Below the pieces are notes generated by a model. The model was not told the origin of the DNA. It did not search any database and was given only the letters and a program-made list of their open reading frames with translations. Positions 35,881-46,588 of a stretch of 64,000 nt of DNA are shown one piece after another. Position numbers and translations under genes: made by a program. How positions within the stretch are numbered: position 1 is the first letter of the stretch; every line of letters starts with the position of its first letter. This stretch comes from Roseibium aquae (lineage in GTDB: Bacteria; Pseudomonadota; Alphaproteobacteria; Rhizobiales; Stappiaceae): the NCBI RefSeq assembly GCF_008711285.1, contig NZ_VXDC01000004.1:1-64000 (forward strand), given 5' to 3'.

Positions 35881-38800
35881 GGGTTGGCTGCTCCAACAGG
35901 GTAAGTGCGAGGTTCGCGCCGGTGAAATCGCAACTGGCGAGTTTGGCCTCCAGGAGATTGGCGGCGTAGAGATTGGCATTGCGCATGGAGCAGCGGCGCA
36001 AATCGGTTTGCGTCAGGGACGCTCCGTACAGATGCGCACCGAAGAAATCGCTGTCGCGCAGCACCGACTTCCCGAACAGGGTGTTGTGAAACGATCCCAG
36101 GCGGAAATCGGTAGCCTCCAGCTGGCAGGTATTGAAGAAGACGGAATTGCATCTGGCGCGCAAGAAGCAGCTTTCCGCCATTTGGGCCGTGTTCCAGGAG
36201 CTGTCTTGCGCGGAAATTTCGGAAAAGTCGCTCGCGGTCAGGTCGCTATTGCCCATGAACCCCACCGACAGCATTCTCGCGCCGGCAAAAGTGCTGCCCG
36301 GCGCTTGAATTTCCGTGAACCCGATGCGTTCCAGGTCGCTTTGGGCGAAATTCGCCGATCCGAGCGAAACCGTGACGAAAACGGCCCGCTCGACCCGGCT
36401 TGCGCGCATGGACAGATCCAGAGCGCTGCCGGAAATCAACTGAAGATCGCGGATTTCACTTTCCGTGAAGGCGGTCCGGTCGAGAGTGCATTCGATGAAA
36501 CGGACCATGCTCAGGACCGCTCCGGTCGCTTTGGTCCCACTGAAATCCGATCGTATGACCACAAGGTCGTCGAGGGTGGCGCGGTCCAGATTGGCCTCCA
36601 GCATCCGGACCCCGCTCAAATTGGCCTTGCTCAGGTCCGCATCCGACAGATTGGCCTTGTCCAGACACGCACCGGTAAACACGGCACCGGACAGGTTGGT
36701 CCGGGCAAAATTCGCCCCGGTCAGGTCGCATTGTTCGAAGAAGGTGTCTCGCAGGTCGCACCCGGAGAAGTCGATCCCCTGCAATTGGGCTCCAGCCAGG
36801 TCGGCGCCCTTGAACGTGTGACCTTTCGCCCGCTCGTCGCGGACGAACGCGCCGAGCCTGTCAGGAACGCCCTCCGGCAGCGCCTCCATCGGGAAAATCG
36901 CGGCGGGTGACTGCTGCCGGGCGACTTTCAGGCTTTCCGCGATCTGGGTCTCCGCCTCGTCGAAGCGGATGCGGCCGTCGTCCATGGTTTTCCGGGCAGC
37001 TTGCGATGGAGAGAGGCCTTCAAGATCGGCTTTGCCCGCTGTTTCGATTTCTCCGATCACGCCCATCAGGTCGCCCAGGACATCGGCCCCGTCGTCCCGT
37101 GTCACAAACGGCATGTTCATGTCCCGAAGCGCTGCTTCGAGCTGATCCGCCAGTTCCTTTGTCTTGGCCTTGCTCTCCTCGCTGACCAGCGGATCGTCAG
37201 TCAGGATGCCGGCCCGGGTGAGGGTTTCGGGGGACCCGCCGTCCGGGCCGACAGCGGGCTCGGCGCGTCCGGCCTCGCCAACGAGCGCGGCGAATGTGTC
37301 GTTCATTGCGCCGGGCGGCCGTTCCGGCCCCTTGTCAATCTGGTCGATCGCGGACAGATCGAGAACGTTGAGCGTCTGGCGGGCATCATGCAGGATCGAC
37401 CCCTCCGGCAGTCCCAGCGCCCGCGCGACTGCCTTCCGGTAATGGGTCTCAATGACGTCAGGCCCTTCGCTGGAGCCGTTGTCAAGGTCGTCGAACGCCG
37501 ATTGCAAGGCGGCCTTGAGATGGTCGACGGCCTCAGGGTTGCCGATTTCTTCGGCGGGAGGAAACGTCGCGCCGGTTTTCGCCTGGTCCAGGCCCCGGCT
37601 TGCCGCCTCCAGAGCGTCCTTGACGGACGGGTCCAGCTCGATATCGGCATAACGCGCAAGATGCGCGTCATCGACGATCTCGCGGCTGACATCGCCCGAC
37701 ATCATCCCGGCAGGTAGGGAAGCGACAATGGCACGCCGCTGCAATTCAGCCTGGGCAAGCTCCCGGTTTTGCCGTTCGGTCAAAGCGTCCTGGAGAACCT
37801 TCATATCCTCGAGCAGCTCGGCCAGATCGAGGTCTCCGTTTTCGATTTCCTCGGCCGTGGGAATGCCGACCAGCGGAATATCGTCGATCACACTGTCGTC
37901 GGGCGGGGGAAGGAGATTGGCGGGCAGCCCCTGGTCTTCCAGGGTCTTGCGCAACCCCCAGTTCTGATTGGCGAGGAACCGGTCGCGGTCCGCCTTCGCC
38001 TTTTCAAGCTTTGCCTTACGCCGTGCACTGATTTCGGCCGCATCCCGCTCCGGCATCAACTGAAAATCCGCCAAGGCATACTTGTGCGCCTCGTCCTTGG
38101 AGGTGCGCCTGGCGTAAACATCGGCATAGTAGGATGGGTCGCGCGGCGGCGCGCCGGCATCTTCCAGAGCGACCATGACCGCGCTGATGTCTTCAGCGAA
38201 CCGGTCTTGCCCCCGGACCAGAGCCCGGAAGGTCATGGTGGCCTTTTCGACGTTCGGAAACAGCGTGATCGTGTCGCAGCGCATCTGCGTTTCGATCAGC
38301 GCGTTCTCGGCCAGGTTGAAGTAAAAGCAGCGCCCGCGCAGGCGCGGTATCGTACCTCCGACGGCGGGCGCGCCGCACGACATGCCGCTGACGCTAAAGG
38401 TCTCGCCGCCCTGGAAAAACGCGTCCAGGCGCTGGTCTTCGGGCGCTTCGCAGTGATAGAGCGGATTGAAGTCGTCCGGTTTGCATGGCGACACCGACTT
38501 GATCCACGCTTCATCATAGGTGCCCAGATAGGTTAGGCGCCGCGCGTCATCCGCTGGCAGCGGTCCGAAATGGGCCGGGGCCGGGCAATCATCCACCGAT
38601 CTGATCAAGGCGCGGGGATCTTCAATGTTCGGCAGCGGCGCATCATAGCCCGCGTCGACGAGCGCGCGCGCACCGTGACCCTTGCCGCGCCGGTTGGCCG
38701 CATAATTCTGGCCGCCAAAGGCCTGAACGTCTCCGATCGGCATTTTCAGAAAGGGAACAGGCCGGGACATTTCGATGCCACGGTCGGTCAAGCGCCAGAC

Positions 38801-39166
38801 CCTGTCGCCAAACACCGCCAGGGACTTGGTCAACGCGCCAAAGCGGAGCGTCACCTGCGTCGCTTCCACCGGAGTGTCGGATGGCGACAGCGCGCACCCG
38901 GCGACCAGCACCTCAGCTTTCGGTTTGAGCTGTCCCTTGTCGAAAACGGCACCGTTGGGCAATTGTTCGGCAACCATCGGCCAAAGCGCTTGTTCCGTCA
39001 AAAGACGCCCGGGTTCGGCGAGATCAAACAGCACGTGCGCGCTCACGGTGGTGTGCGCGCCTCCGCGCACCGGTTCGGTCACGTAGGCAGCGGACACACG
39101 TGTGGGTTTGACGATGGCCGGCACTTGGTTCCTCCGTTGACGACGCGGCGCTTGCACCGGTCCCAT
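35873..39166 (-). CDS. DUF2169-pentapeptide giant, T6SS adaptor/cargo
   Basis: A 1097-residue protein. The N-terminal DUF2169 domain (about residues 15-330; VKPTRVSAAYVTEPVRGGAH, VPFLKMPIGDVQAFGGQNYA, LAENALIETQMRCDTITLFP) is the T6SS adaptor family that loads DUF4150/PAAR-type cargo onto VgrG. A mixed helical middle (about 330-770) follows, then about 320 residues of pentapeptide repeats (LAGAQLQGIDFSGCDLRDTF onward). The ATG at 39166 has AGGTGA at about six bases; a GTG at 39184 is an alternative. It leads the spike operon. Chaperone with built-in beta-helix, or a large cargo, are both possible. Confidence 0.82.
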   Translation of the reverse strand: MGPVQAPRRQRRNQVPAIVKPTRVSAAYVTEPVRGGAHTTVSAHVLFDLAEPGRLLTEQALWPMVAEQLPNGAVFDKGQLKPKAEVLVAGCALSPSDTPVEATQVTLRFGALTKSLAVFGDRVWRLTDRGIEMSRPVPFLKMPIGDVQAFGGQNYAANRRGKGHGARALVDAGYDAPLPNIEDPRALIRSVDDCPAPAHFGPLPADDARRLTYLGTYDEAWIKSVSPCKPDDFNPLYHCEAPEDQRLDAFFQGGETFSVSGMSCGAPAVGGTIPRLRGRCFYFNLAENALIETQMRCDTITLFPNVEKATMTFRALVRGQDRFAEDISAVMVALEDAGAPPRDPSYYADVYARRTSKDEAHKYALADFQLMPERDAAEISARRKAKLEKAKADRDRFLANQNWGLRKTLEDQGLPANLLPPPDDSVIDDIPLVGIPTAEEIENGDLDLAELLEDMKVLQDALTERQNRELAQAELQRRAIVASLPAGMMSGDVSREIVDDAHLARYADIELDPSVKDALEAASRGLDQAKTGATFPPAEEIGNPEAVDHLKAALQSAFDDLDNGSSEGPDVIETHYRKAVARALGLPEGSILHDARQTLNVLDLSAIDQIDKGPERPPGAMNDTFAALVGEAGRAEPAVGPDGGSPETLTRAGILTDDPLVSEESKAKTKELADQLEAALRDMNMPFVTRDDGADVLGDLMGVIGEIETAGKADLEGLSPSQAARKTMDDGRIRFDEAETQIAESLKVARQQSPAAIFPMEALPEGVPDRLGAFVRDERAKGHTFKGADLAGAQLQGIDFSGCDLRDTFFEQCDLTGANFARTNLSGAVFTGACLDKANLSDADLSKANLSGVRMLEANLDRATLDDLVVIRSDFSGTKATGAVLSMVRFIECTLDRTAFTESEIRDLQLISGSALDLSMRASRVERAVFVTVSLGSANFAQSDLERIGFTEIQAPGSTFAGARMLSVGFMGNSDLTASDFSEISAQDSSWNTAQMAESCFLRARCNSVFFNTCQLEATDFRLGSFHNTLFGKSVLRDSDFFGAHLYGASLTQTDLRRCSMRNANLYAANLLEAKLASCDFTGANLALTLLEQPTHA

Positions 39167-39184
39167 CAGGGTCACCTGTCTCAC

Positions 39185-39564
39185 AAGTATATGTCAGACA
39201 CGCGTCCCTGCCGCCGACCAGGGCATGACCAGATGACGATGCTCCCGATCCTGCGGCTTGCCAGCGCTCAAGGTGCGGGACCCGGTCATGACGGTCAATT
39301 CCTATTTCTGTTCACACTGTCAGTTTCCGCAAGCCTCCGGTATTTTGAAAAACCCCGGAAATCCGCCGTATTTTGCCGCGGCTGCGGGCGGCGAGGCACG
39401 TGTGTCCGGTTCCGGAAGCCGCCAGCAGGCCGCTTTTGCGCGAGAATATCTGCGCGCTTTCTCCGGTATTGTGCAGTTTCCTGCACAGCGTCATATTTTA
39501 ACGATTAGGGGCATGTCTTGGTTAGGGAATTGAATCTAAAGGAATATTCATGTAGAAACGTGTT
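39185..39564. promoter_or_regulatory. divergent region with candidate activator site
   Basis: About 460 bp separate the leftward spike operon from hcp. A perfect inverted repeat TGTGCAG-TTTC-CTGCACA lies at 39470-39487. It is centred about 112 bp upstream of the expected start of the sigma-54 promoter of hcp, where an enhancer-binding protein would sit. A 91-codon open frame (39258-39533, plus strand) looks spurious. No promoter for the leftward operon was found with confidence. Confidence 0.5.
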
Positions 39565-39579
39565 TGGCACGGCGCTTGC
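39565..39579 (+). promoter_or_regulatory. sigma-54 (-24/-12) promoter of hcp
   Basis: TGGCACGGCGCTTGC matches the RpoN consensus TGGCAC-N5-TTGC at every conserved base. It lies 70 bp before the hcp ATG, giving a start near 39591 and a leader of about 59 bases. A sigma-54 activator with a GAFTGA loop is encoded 3.6 kb downstream. Confidence 0.85.
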
Positions 39580-39592
39580 GTTGAGGGGGTAT

Positions 39593-39614
39593 GCTGGCAA
39601 CGGCCGTTGGCAGC
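39593..39614 (+). repeat. near-perfect palindrome in hcp leader
   Basis: GCTGGCAACGG followed directly by CCGTTGGCAGC pairs at ten of eleven positions. It begins at or within a few bases of the predicted start of the hcp transcript. It may be an operator or a 5' stabilising stem. Confidence 0.55.
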
Positions 39615-39649
39615 GCAGGGTTTCAAACCACTGAGAACGGGAGCATCCC

Positions 39650-40162
39650 ATGCCAAACATCGCATATGTATCCATCAAAGGCGCTACCCAGGGCGACATT
39701 ACCTCGGGTGCCGGCACCGCCGATTCCATTGGCAACAGCTGGCAGGAAGGTCATGAAGACCAGGCTTTGGTCTACAAGTTCGAGTGCAACGCGCTCGTCC
39801 CGCGTGACCCGAACTCGGGAACGGCCATGGGAACGCGCAGACACCAGCCTTCCAGCTTCATCAAGCCGCTCGACAAGTCCAGCCCGCTGTTGTGGCAGGC
39901 ATTGTCCACTGGCGAAAACCTGGAAATCGAGGTGCATTTCTGGCGCACCGCGACCACCGGTCAGCAAGAGCACTATTTCACGATCAAATACACCGATGCG
40001 GTTCTGGTGGAGGGTCGGACCCTGCTCCCGGATGTGAACGACGACAGCAATTCTTCCCGCGGTGATCTCGACCAGTTCTCGTTCTCCTACCGCAAGGTGG
40101 AGTGGACCCACGAGAAAGCGGGCACTTCGGCATCCGACGACTGGCGGGCTCCGGTGACCTGA
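39650..40162 (+). CDS. hcp: T6SS inner-tube protein Hcp (TssD)
   Basis: A 170-residue Hcp. Typical segments are AYVSIKGATQGDI, the RDPNSGTAMGTRRHQPSSFIKPLDKSSPLL loop, LEIEVHFWRTATTGQQEHYFTI and FSFSYRKVEWTHE. It stacks as hexamers to form the tube inside the sheath and carries small effectors. GGGAG lies seven bases before the ATG. The gene stands alone: a sigma-54 promoter in front and a rho-independent terminator behind allow strong, separate expression. Confidence 0.96.
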   Translation: MPNIAYVSIKGATQGDITSGAGTADSIGNSWQEGHEDQALVYKFECNALVPRDPNSGTAMGTRRHQPSSFIKPLDKSSPLLWQALSTGENLEIEVHFWRTATTGQQEHYFTIKYTDAVLVEGRTLLPDVNDDSNSSRGDLDQFSFSYRKVEWTHEKAGTSASDDWRAPVT

Positions 40163-40198
40163 TGTCCCGGCCGGGACCACAATCTGTGTAAAGTGGAT

Positions 40199-40223
40199 GG
40201 CCGCCCCTTTCGGGCGGCCTTTC
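40199..40223 (+). terminator. rho-independent terminator of hcp
   Basis: A perfect 8-bp stem, GGCCGCCC with GGGCGGCC, around a CTTTC loop is followed by TTTCCC. It lies 37 bp after the hcp stop and separates hcp from clpV. Confidence 0.8.
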
Positions 40224-40367
40224 CCATGCGTCACCATGAAGCGTTAACGACTTTCCAAGATTGTCATCGATGGATGATTCTGCGATCGGAAAAATCGAAG
40301 AACGCCTGTCACACATAGCGAGTACCTGAACACCAGACTTTTCATCAAAAAGGGATTGGACAGAGCC

Positions 40368-43118
40368 GTGCTTGACCTAGACCTGCGCCGCCTTATCGGA
40401 CGCCTTAATGCCTATTCACGCCGGTCCCTCGAAGCTGCGGCCGGGCTAGCGGTCACCCGGGGGCATTACGAAGTCACCATCGAGCATCTGCTTCATGTGT
40501 TCGCGGAAGACAGTCAGCACGACGTGCAGAGTGCCTGCCGGCAGTTCGAGGTCGATCCTGCCAGTTTCAAGAAGGAGCTGCATGCGGTTCTGGAGGGCAT
40601 GAAGCGCGGCAATCAGGGCCGTCCTGTTTTTGCACCGCTCTTGATCGAGTGGGTTTCCGATGCCTGGCTGATCAGTTCGGTTGAGTTCGATCTGGATCAG
40701 GTGAGGTCCGCAACGCTGTTCGGTGCAGCGCTCGCGCAGCCCAACCGGTATGCCGATACCCGATGGCTCGATGTTTTCGATGGCCTGACCTTCGCCCGGT
40801 TCAAGACCGAGTTCGCGAACATTCTCGAAGGGTCGGAGGAGACAACCTCCGGGACCGGACGCGGCCATGCGGCGCCCAGCGAGGGAAAAGGGGCGGTCGC
40901 GCCGGGAATGAGCCCGGACAGCGCGCTTGCCCGGTTCTGCACGAATTTCACCCAATTGGGGCGCGAGGGCAAAATTGACCAGGTCTTCTGCCGTGACCGC
41001 GAAATCCAGCAGATGATCGACGTCCTGGGGCGCCGCCGCAAGAACAACCCGATCTGCGTCGGGGAGCCGGGCGTCGGCAAGACAGCTGTTGTCGAGGGGC
41101 TGGCCCGCAAGATTGCCGAAGGCGATGTCCCGGACATGCTCAAGGATGTCGAACTGATCGGGCTCGACCTTGGCATGCTGCAAGCCGGCGCCGGGGTGAA
41201 GGGCGAGTTCGAGAACCGCCTCAAGGGGATCATCGACGAGGTGAAGAGCTCGGCCAAACCGATCATTCTATTCATTGACGAGGCGCACATGCTGATTGGG
41301 GCCGGCGGTTCAGCCGGCGGTGCGGATGCGGCCAATCTGTTGAAGCCGCCCTTGGCGCGCGGCGAATTGCGAACGGTCGCAGCCACGACCTGGAGTGAAT
41401 ACAAGAAGTATTTCGAGAAGGATCCCGCGCTGGAGCGCCGCTTTCAGCTGATCAAGCTGGACGAGCCCAGCCCGGACCAGGCCATCACCATCATGCGCGG
41501 TCTGCGCGGGGCATATGAGAAGAACCACGGTGTCTATATCCGGGACAACGCGGTCGTGGCGGCAGCGAAGCTTTCGGCCCGATATATTTCCGGGCGCCAG
41601 CTTCCGGACAAGGCGGTCGATGTGCTGGATACTGCCAGTGCCCGCGTCAAGCTGTCCTTGTCGTCAAAGCCGTTTCTGATCGAGTTGAAGGAAAAGCAGC
41701 TCGGCGAACTGAAACGCGAGCGCGATGCGCTGATGCGCGATTTTCAGGCGGATTTCGTCTCCGGAGACGAGGCCCTCGGCGAAGTTGACGGCAAGATTGC
41801 CGCAGAGGAGGCCGAGATCGCCGATCTCACACAGCGTTGGGGCCAGGAGAAGGCTTTGGTCGACGAGATCTTGAAGATCCGACACGATCTCGGGCTGAGC
41901 CTGGAAGAGGTCGCCGGTGAGATCGCCGAAACGAATGACAACGCGCAACCGGACCAGGTGGCTGCGAATGACAGCGCCGATCCTGACACAGCTTTCGAAG
42001 CTGGCGAGGCGAGCCCGGAAGCGGATCCCGAGGCGATGAAGGTCCGCTACGCGGAACTCGCCCGTGCCCTGAAAGATGTTCAGGCCGGCGATCCCTTGGT
42101 CTCCTTCGAGGTGACGGAAGACGAAATCGGACAGGTGATCGCCGACTGGACGGGGGTTCCGCTTGGCCGGATGGTTCAAGACGAGGCGGAATCCATCCTT
42201 TCCCTGTCGGAAAACCTCAAGGCGCGGGTGATCGGCCAGGACCATGCGATCCAGTCGATCGATGAAGCCCTGCGCACCGCCAAGGCCGGTGTTCAGAACC
42301 CGGATGCGCCCATGGGGGTTTTCCTCTTTGTCGGCCCGTCCGGCGTCGGAAAAACGGAACTGGCAACGGCGATCGCCGATCAATTGTTCGGCGGCGAACG
42401 GTTTCTCGTGTCAATCAACATGTCCGAATTTCAGGAAAAGCACACCGTATCGAAACTCGTGGGCTCGCCGCCGGGCTATGTCGGCTATGGTGAGGGCGGC
42501 GTGCTGACGGAAGCCGTCCGGCAGCGTCCCTATTCCGTCGTGCTTCTGGATGAGGTCGAGAAGGCCGATCTGGAGGTGATGAACCTGTTTTATCAGGTCT
42601 TCGACAAGGGCGTTCTGGCCGATGGCGAAGGCCGCCAGATCGATTTCAAGAACACCATCGTCGTCCTGACCAGCAATCTCGCGACCGATGTCCTGACCGA
42701 AATGGGAACCTTACCCCAAAAGCCGTCGGTCGATGAATTGACCGCGGCGATCCGGCCCATCCTGAGCGCGCATTTCAAGCCGGCGCTTCTGGCGCGCATG
42801 CAGATCGTGCCGTTCTATCCGCTGATCGGCGAGCCGCTGGCCAAGATCGTCCGGCTCAAGCTGAACAAGGTCGGCAAACGGCTTTCGGATAACCAGAAGA
42901 TGACCCTGGATTACTCACAGGCCGTGGTCGATACGATTGCGGCACGCTGCACCGAGGTCGAGACCGGCGCCCGGAACATCGATCACATCGTGAACCGCAC
43001 CATCTTGCCGCAGCTTTCGACTGAGCTTCTGACCCGACTGGGGGCGCAGGAGGCCGAATTCACCAAGGCCATGATCGATGTCGGTGCCGATGGACAGTTC
43101 ACCTATACGCTGAGCTAA
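40368..43118 (+). CDS. clpV: T6SS sheath-disassembly ATPase ClpV (TssH)
   Basis: A 916-residue AAA+ unfoldase that recycles contracted TssBC sheath. The Clp N-domain (about residues 5-155) is followed by AAA1 with Walker A GEPGVGKTAV (about 231-240) and LFIDEAHMLIG, a middle coiled domain, and AAA2 with GPSGVGKTEL (about 655-664) and VVLLDEVEKAD. An acidic low-complexity insertion (about 523-557) interrupts the end of the middle region. The GTG at 40368 is preferred: GGA sits seven bases before it, whereas the TTG at 40356 has a site only two bases away. It probably forms its own unit after the hcp terminator. Confidence 0.95.
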   Translation: MLDLDLRRLIGRLNAYSRRSLEAAAGLAVTRGHYEVTIEHLLHVFAEDSQHDVQSACRQFEVDPASFKKELHAVLEGMKRGNQGRPVFAPLLIEWVSDAWLISSVEFDLDQVRSATLFGAALAQPNRYADTRWLDVFDGLTFARFKTEFANILEGSEETTSGTGRGHAAPSEGKGAVAPGMSPDSALARFCTNFTQLGREGKIDQVFCRDREIQQMIDVLGRRRKNNPICVGEPGVGKTAVVEGLARKIAEGDVPDMLKDVELIGLDLGMLQAGAGVKGEFENRLKGIIDEVKSSAKPIILFIDEAHMLIGAGGSAGGADAANLLKPPLARGELRTVAATTWSEYKKYFEKDPALERRFQLIKLDEPSPDQAITIMRGLRGAYEKNHGVYIRDNAVVAAAKLSARYISGRQLPDKAVDVLDTASARVKLSLSSKPFLIELKEKQLGELKRERDALMRDFQADFVSGDEALGEVDGKIAAEEAEIADLTQRWGQEKALVDEILKIRHDLGLSLEEVAGEIAETNDNAQPDQVAANDSADPDTAFEAGEASPEADPEAMKVRYAELARALKDVQAGDPLVSFEVTEDEIGQVIADWTGVPLGRMVQDEAESILSLSENLKARVIGQDHAIQSIDEALRTAKAGVQNPDAPMGVFLFVGPSGVGKTELATAIADQLFGGERFLVSINMSEFQEKHTVSKLVGSPPGYVGYGEGGVLTEAVRQRPYSVVLLDEVEKADLEVMNLFYQVFDKGVLADGEGRQIDFKNTIVVLTSNLATDVLTEMGTLPQKPSVDELTAAIRPILSAHFKPALLARMQIVPFYPLIGEPLAKIVRLKLNKVGKRLSDNQKMTLDYSQAVVDTIAARCTEVETGARNIDHIVNRTILPQLSTELLTRLGAQEAEFTKAMIDVGADGQFTYTLS

Positions 43119-43121
43119 GGA

Positions 43122-43142
43122 CCGCATGATTCACACATGCGG
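43122..43142 (+). repeat. stem-loop after clpV
   Basis: CCGCATG and CATGCGG pair as a 7-bp stem with a seven-base loop directly after the clpV stop. No T-run follows, so it is at best a weak terminator or processing stem. The 91-bp gap to the next gene is otherwise AT-rich and may hold the activator's promoter. Confidence 0.4.
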
Positions 43143-43209
43143 ATGGAGGAGACAATAACGGCTTGGTTTCCTTCATTCCTTTTTCTTGAACTAGATATGG
43201 TGGTTATCA

Positions 43210-44820
<1,611 letters not shown>

Positions 44821-44839
44821 AGGCGCCTTGAGGACCTCC

Positions 44840-44879
44840 TGACCGGATTGACCCGCCTCGCGGTCATTCAAGCCGGTCA
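44840..44879 (+). terminator. nested stem-loop after the activator gene
   Basis: Two nested inverted repeats, TGACCGG...CCGGTCA outside and TGACC...GGTCA inside, span 44840-44879, followed by AAGGATTTTC. They lie 19 bp after the stop of the activator. This looks like an imperfect terminator, or an operator for the kinase gene that follows. Confidence 0.4.
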
Positions 44880-44926
44880 AGGATTTTCAAGCACTTCAAG
44901 ATGAGCGAGCAACTTTTCCGGTCAGA

Positions 44927-46552
44927 TTGGAGCGTGCCGCTTCAGTCTGGCCGGGAACTGCACGAGCGGGGACAACAAAGCTGAGACTGCCCGGACTGAA
45001 ATCGCGATCCCGCGCGTCGGAGGAACAGCCGTATGGCACGGCGGCCAGCCTGCAAGCCTTTCTGGGTGGCCGTCTGCCTTATGACGATCTCCTGCGGGGA
45101 TTGAAGGAAAGCGCGTCGCAGTCCGCGGAAGCGGTTCGCGAGATCCACGCGGCGCTTTCGGAAGCCGTGGAACTGGGCCGCTTGCCGCGCGATCTCGAAC
45201 TGATCATCAAGACACAGCTTCCAAAACCCGATCCGGTGGATGCAGATGCCGCTGGTGCTATGGCCGGGGCCAGAGCGGGAGCCGGTGAGGGAAACGCGCC
45301 CGGGCCGGTGGGACGCCCCGAAAACATGGCTTCTACTGAGAGCGGGGCCGAAGATGATGATCTGGACGCGCCGACCGTGCCGCATGCCGTTGTGGGCACC
45401 TCGTCCTTGCCGCATCCGGGTGCCGGGGCGCCGGGGCGCTCCTATCTTCCCCCCTTGCCGTATCTCACCACACCGCCCGCATTGGCCGGCGATGAGATGC
45501 GGGCCAAGGTCGATGAGGTCGTCCTGGGCTCCCTGGTCGGTGACTACAAGGGCTTCCGCAAGGCTCGGGAAACAGGGGAACTGCCGGTCCGGAGCGCAGA
45601 AAAGCCCGAGAAAGTCGATCAGTTCCTGACCGGTTTCAAAAGCGCCCGCTTTCGCTCCGATGCCCGCCGGGCGGCCTCGGGCCGGTCCCGCGGCGCGGCC
45701 AGTGTCGAGGATTTCGACGGCGGCGGGCAGCCGCGCGCCACAGTCGGCTCGATCCTGCGCAACCGGTTCATCCTGGACGAGGAGATCGGCCGGGGCGGGA
45801 TGGGCGTTGTCTATTCCGCCGTCGACCGGCGCCGGCTCGAGGCCGGGCATGACCAGCCCTATGTGGCCATCAAACTGCTCAGCGATGCCTTTCGCTCCAA
45901 CGCGGATGCGCTTCGCCTGATGGAAGCCGAAGCCCGCAAGGCACAGTCGCTGGCCCATCCGAACGTCACCAGCGTGTATGATTTCGACCGGGACGGCGGA
46001 GAGGCCTTCATCGTCATGGAACTGCTGCAGGGCAAGGTGCTCGATCGCCGCCTGGCGGAACGCGTCGGCCAGGCCCTGCCGGGCGAGGAAGCCCGGCGGA
46101 TCCTGCGGGAGTTGTGTTCCGGCCTGGCCTACGCGCACAGCCGCGGCGTCATCCATTCCGACTTGAAGCCAGGCAACATCTATGTGTTGCCGGACGGCAG
46201 CGTCAAATTGCTGGATTTCGGGCTTGCCGCGGCAGCCAAGGCGGCCGACGGCGCGCAGGATCTGGCCGGTGCCCTGACAACCTCCTATGCCAGCCCTGAA
46301 ATGTTCGAAGGCGCGCCGCGCGACCCGCGGGACGACATTTTCGCCCTTGGGTGCCTGGCCTATCAGATGCTGTCGGGCCGTCATCCCTTTGCCATGCGGC
46401 CGGCCAATGAGGTGGCCGCGTCCGGGGAGCGGCTCAGGCCGCTCGACCGCACCGATCCTCGCCTCTGGGAGGCGATCCGGCGCGCCTTGAGCTTCGGGCG
46501 GGACCAGCGGCTTGGAAGCGTCGCCGAATTCCAGGCGGCACTCCCGGGCTGA
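44927..46552 (+). CDS. second T6SS-linked Ser/Thr kinase
   Basis: About 541 residues. The C-terminal half is a Hanks-type kinase with GRGGMGVVYSA (about residues 286-296), VAIKLL (about 314-319), SDLKPGNIYV (catalytic HRD is HSD, about 409) and an intact DFG (about 430). The N-terminal half has a helical segment (LQAFLGGRLPYDDLLRGLK) and an acidic, disordered linker with DDDLDAPTVP (Thr150), like the TssL tail motif. No membrane helix. The TTG at 44927 has no good ribosome site; the true start may be further in. It converges with the MinD-like gene. Confidence 0.8.
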   Translation: MERAASVWPGTARAGTTKLRLPGLKSRSRASEEQPYGTAASLQAFLGGRLPYDDLLRGLKESASQSAEAVREIHAALSEAVELGRLPRDLELIIKTQLPKPDPVDADAAGAMAGARAGAGEGNAPGPVGRPENMASTESGAEDDDLDAPTVPHAVVGTSSLPHPGAGAPGRSYLPPLPYLTTPPALAGDEMRAKVDEVVLGSLVGDYKGFRKARETGELPVRSAEKPEKVDQFLTGFKSARFRSDARRAASGRSRGAASVEDFDGGGQPRATVGSILRNRFILDEEIGRGGMGVVYSAVDRRRLEAGHDQPYVAIKLLSDAFRSNADALRLMEAEARKAQSLAHPNVTSVYDFDRDGGEAFIVMELLQGKVLDRRLAERVGQALPGEEARRILRELCSGLAYAHSRGVIHSDLKPGNIYVLPDGSVKLLDFGLAAAAKAADGAQDLAGALTTSYASPEMFEGAPRDPRDDIFALGCLAYQMLSGRHPFAMRPANEVAASGERLRPLDRTDPRLWEAIRRALSFGRDQRLGSVAEFQAALPG

Positions 46553-46588
46553 CGGCGGCCCGGCCGCTGGACGGCGGGCGCCGCGGCG

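Noticed and set aside
35495-36910. 471-codon plus-strand frame
   Set aside because: Antisense to the pentapeptide repeats; its repeat-like look mirrors the opposite strand.
39258-39533. 91-codon plus-strand frame in the hcp upstream region
   Set aside because: It covers the candidate activator palindrome, has no ribosome site and an unusual composition.
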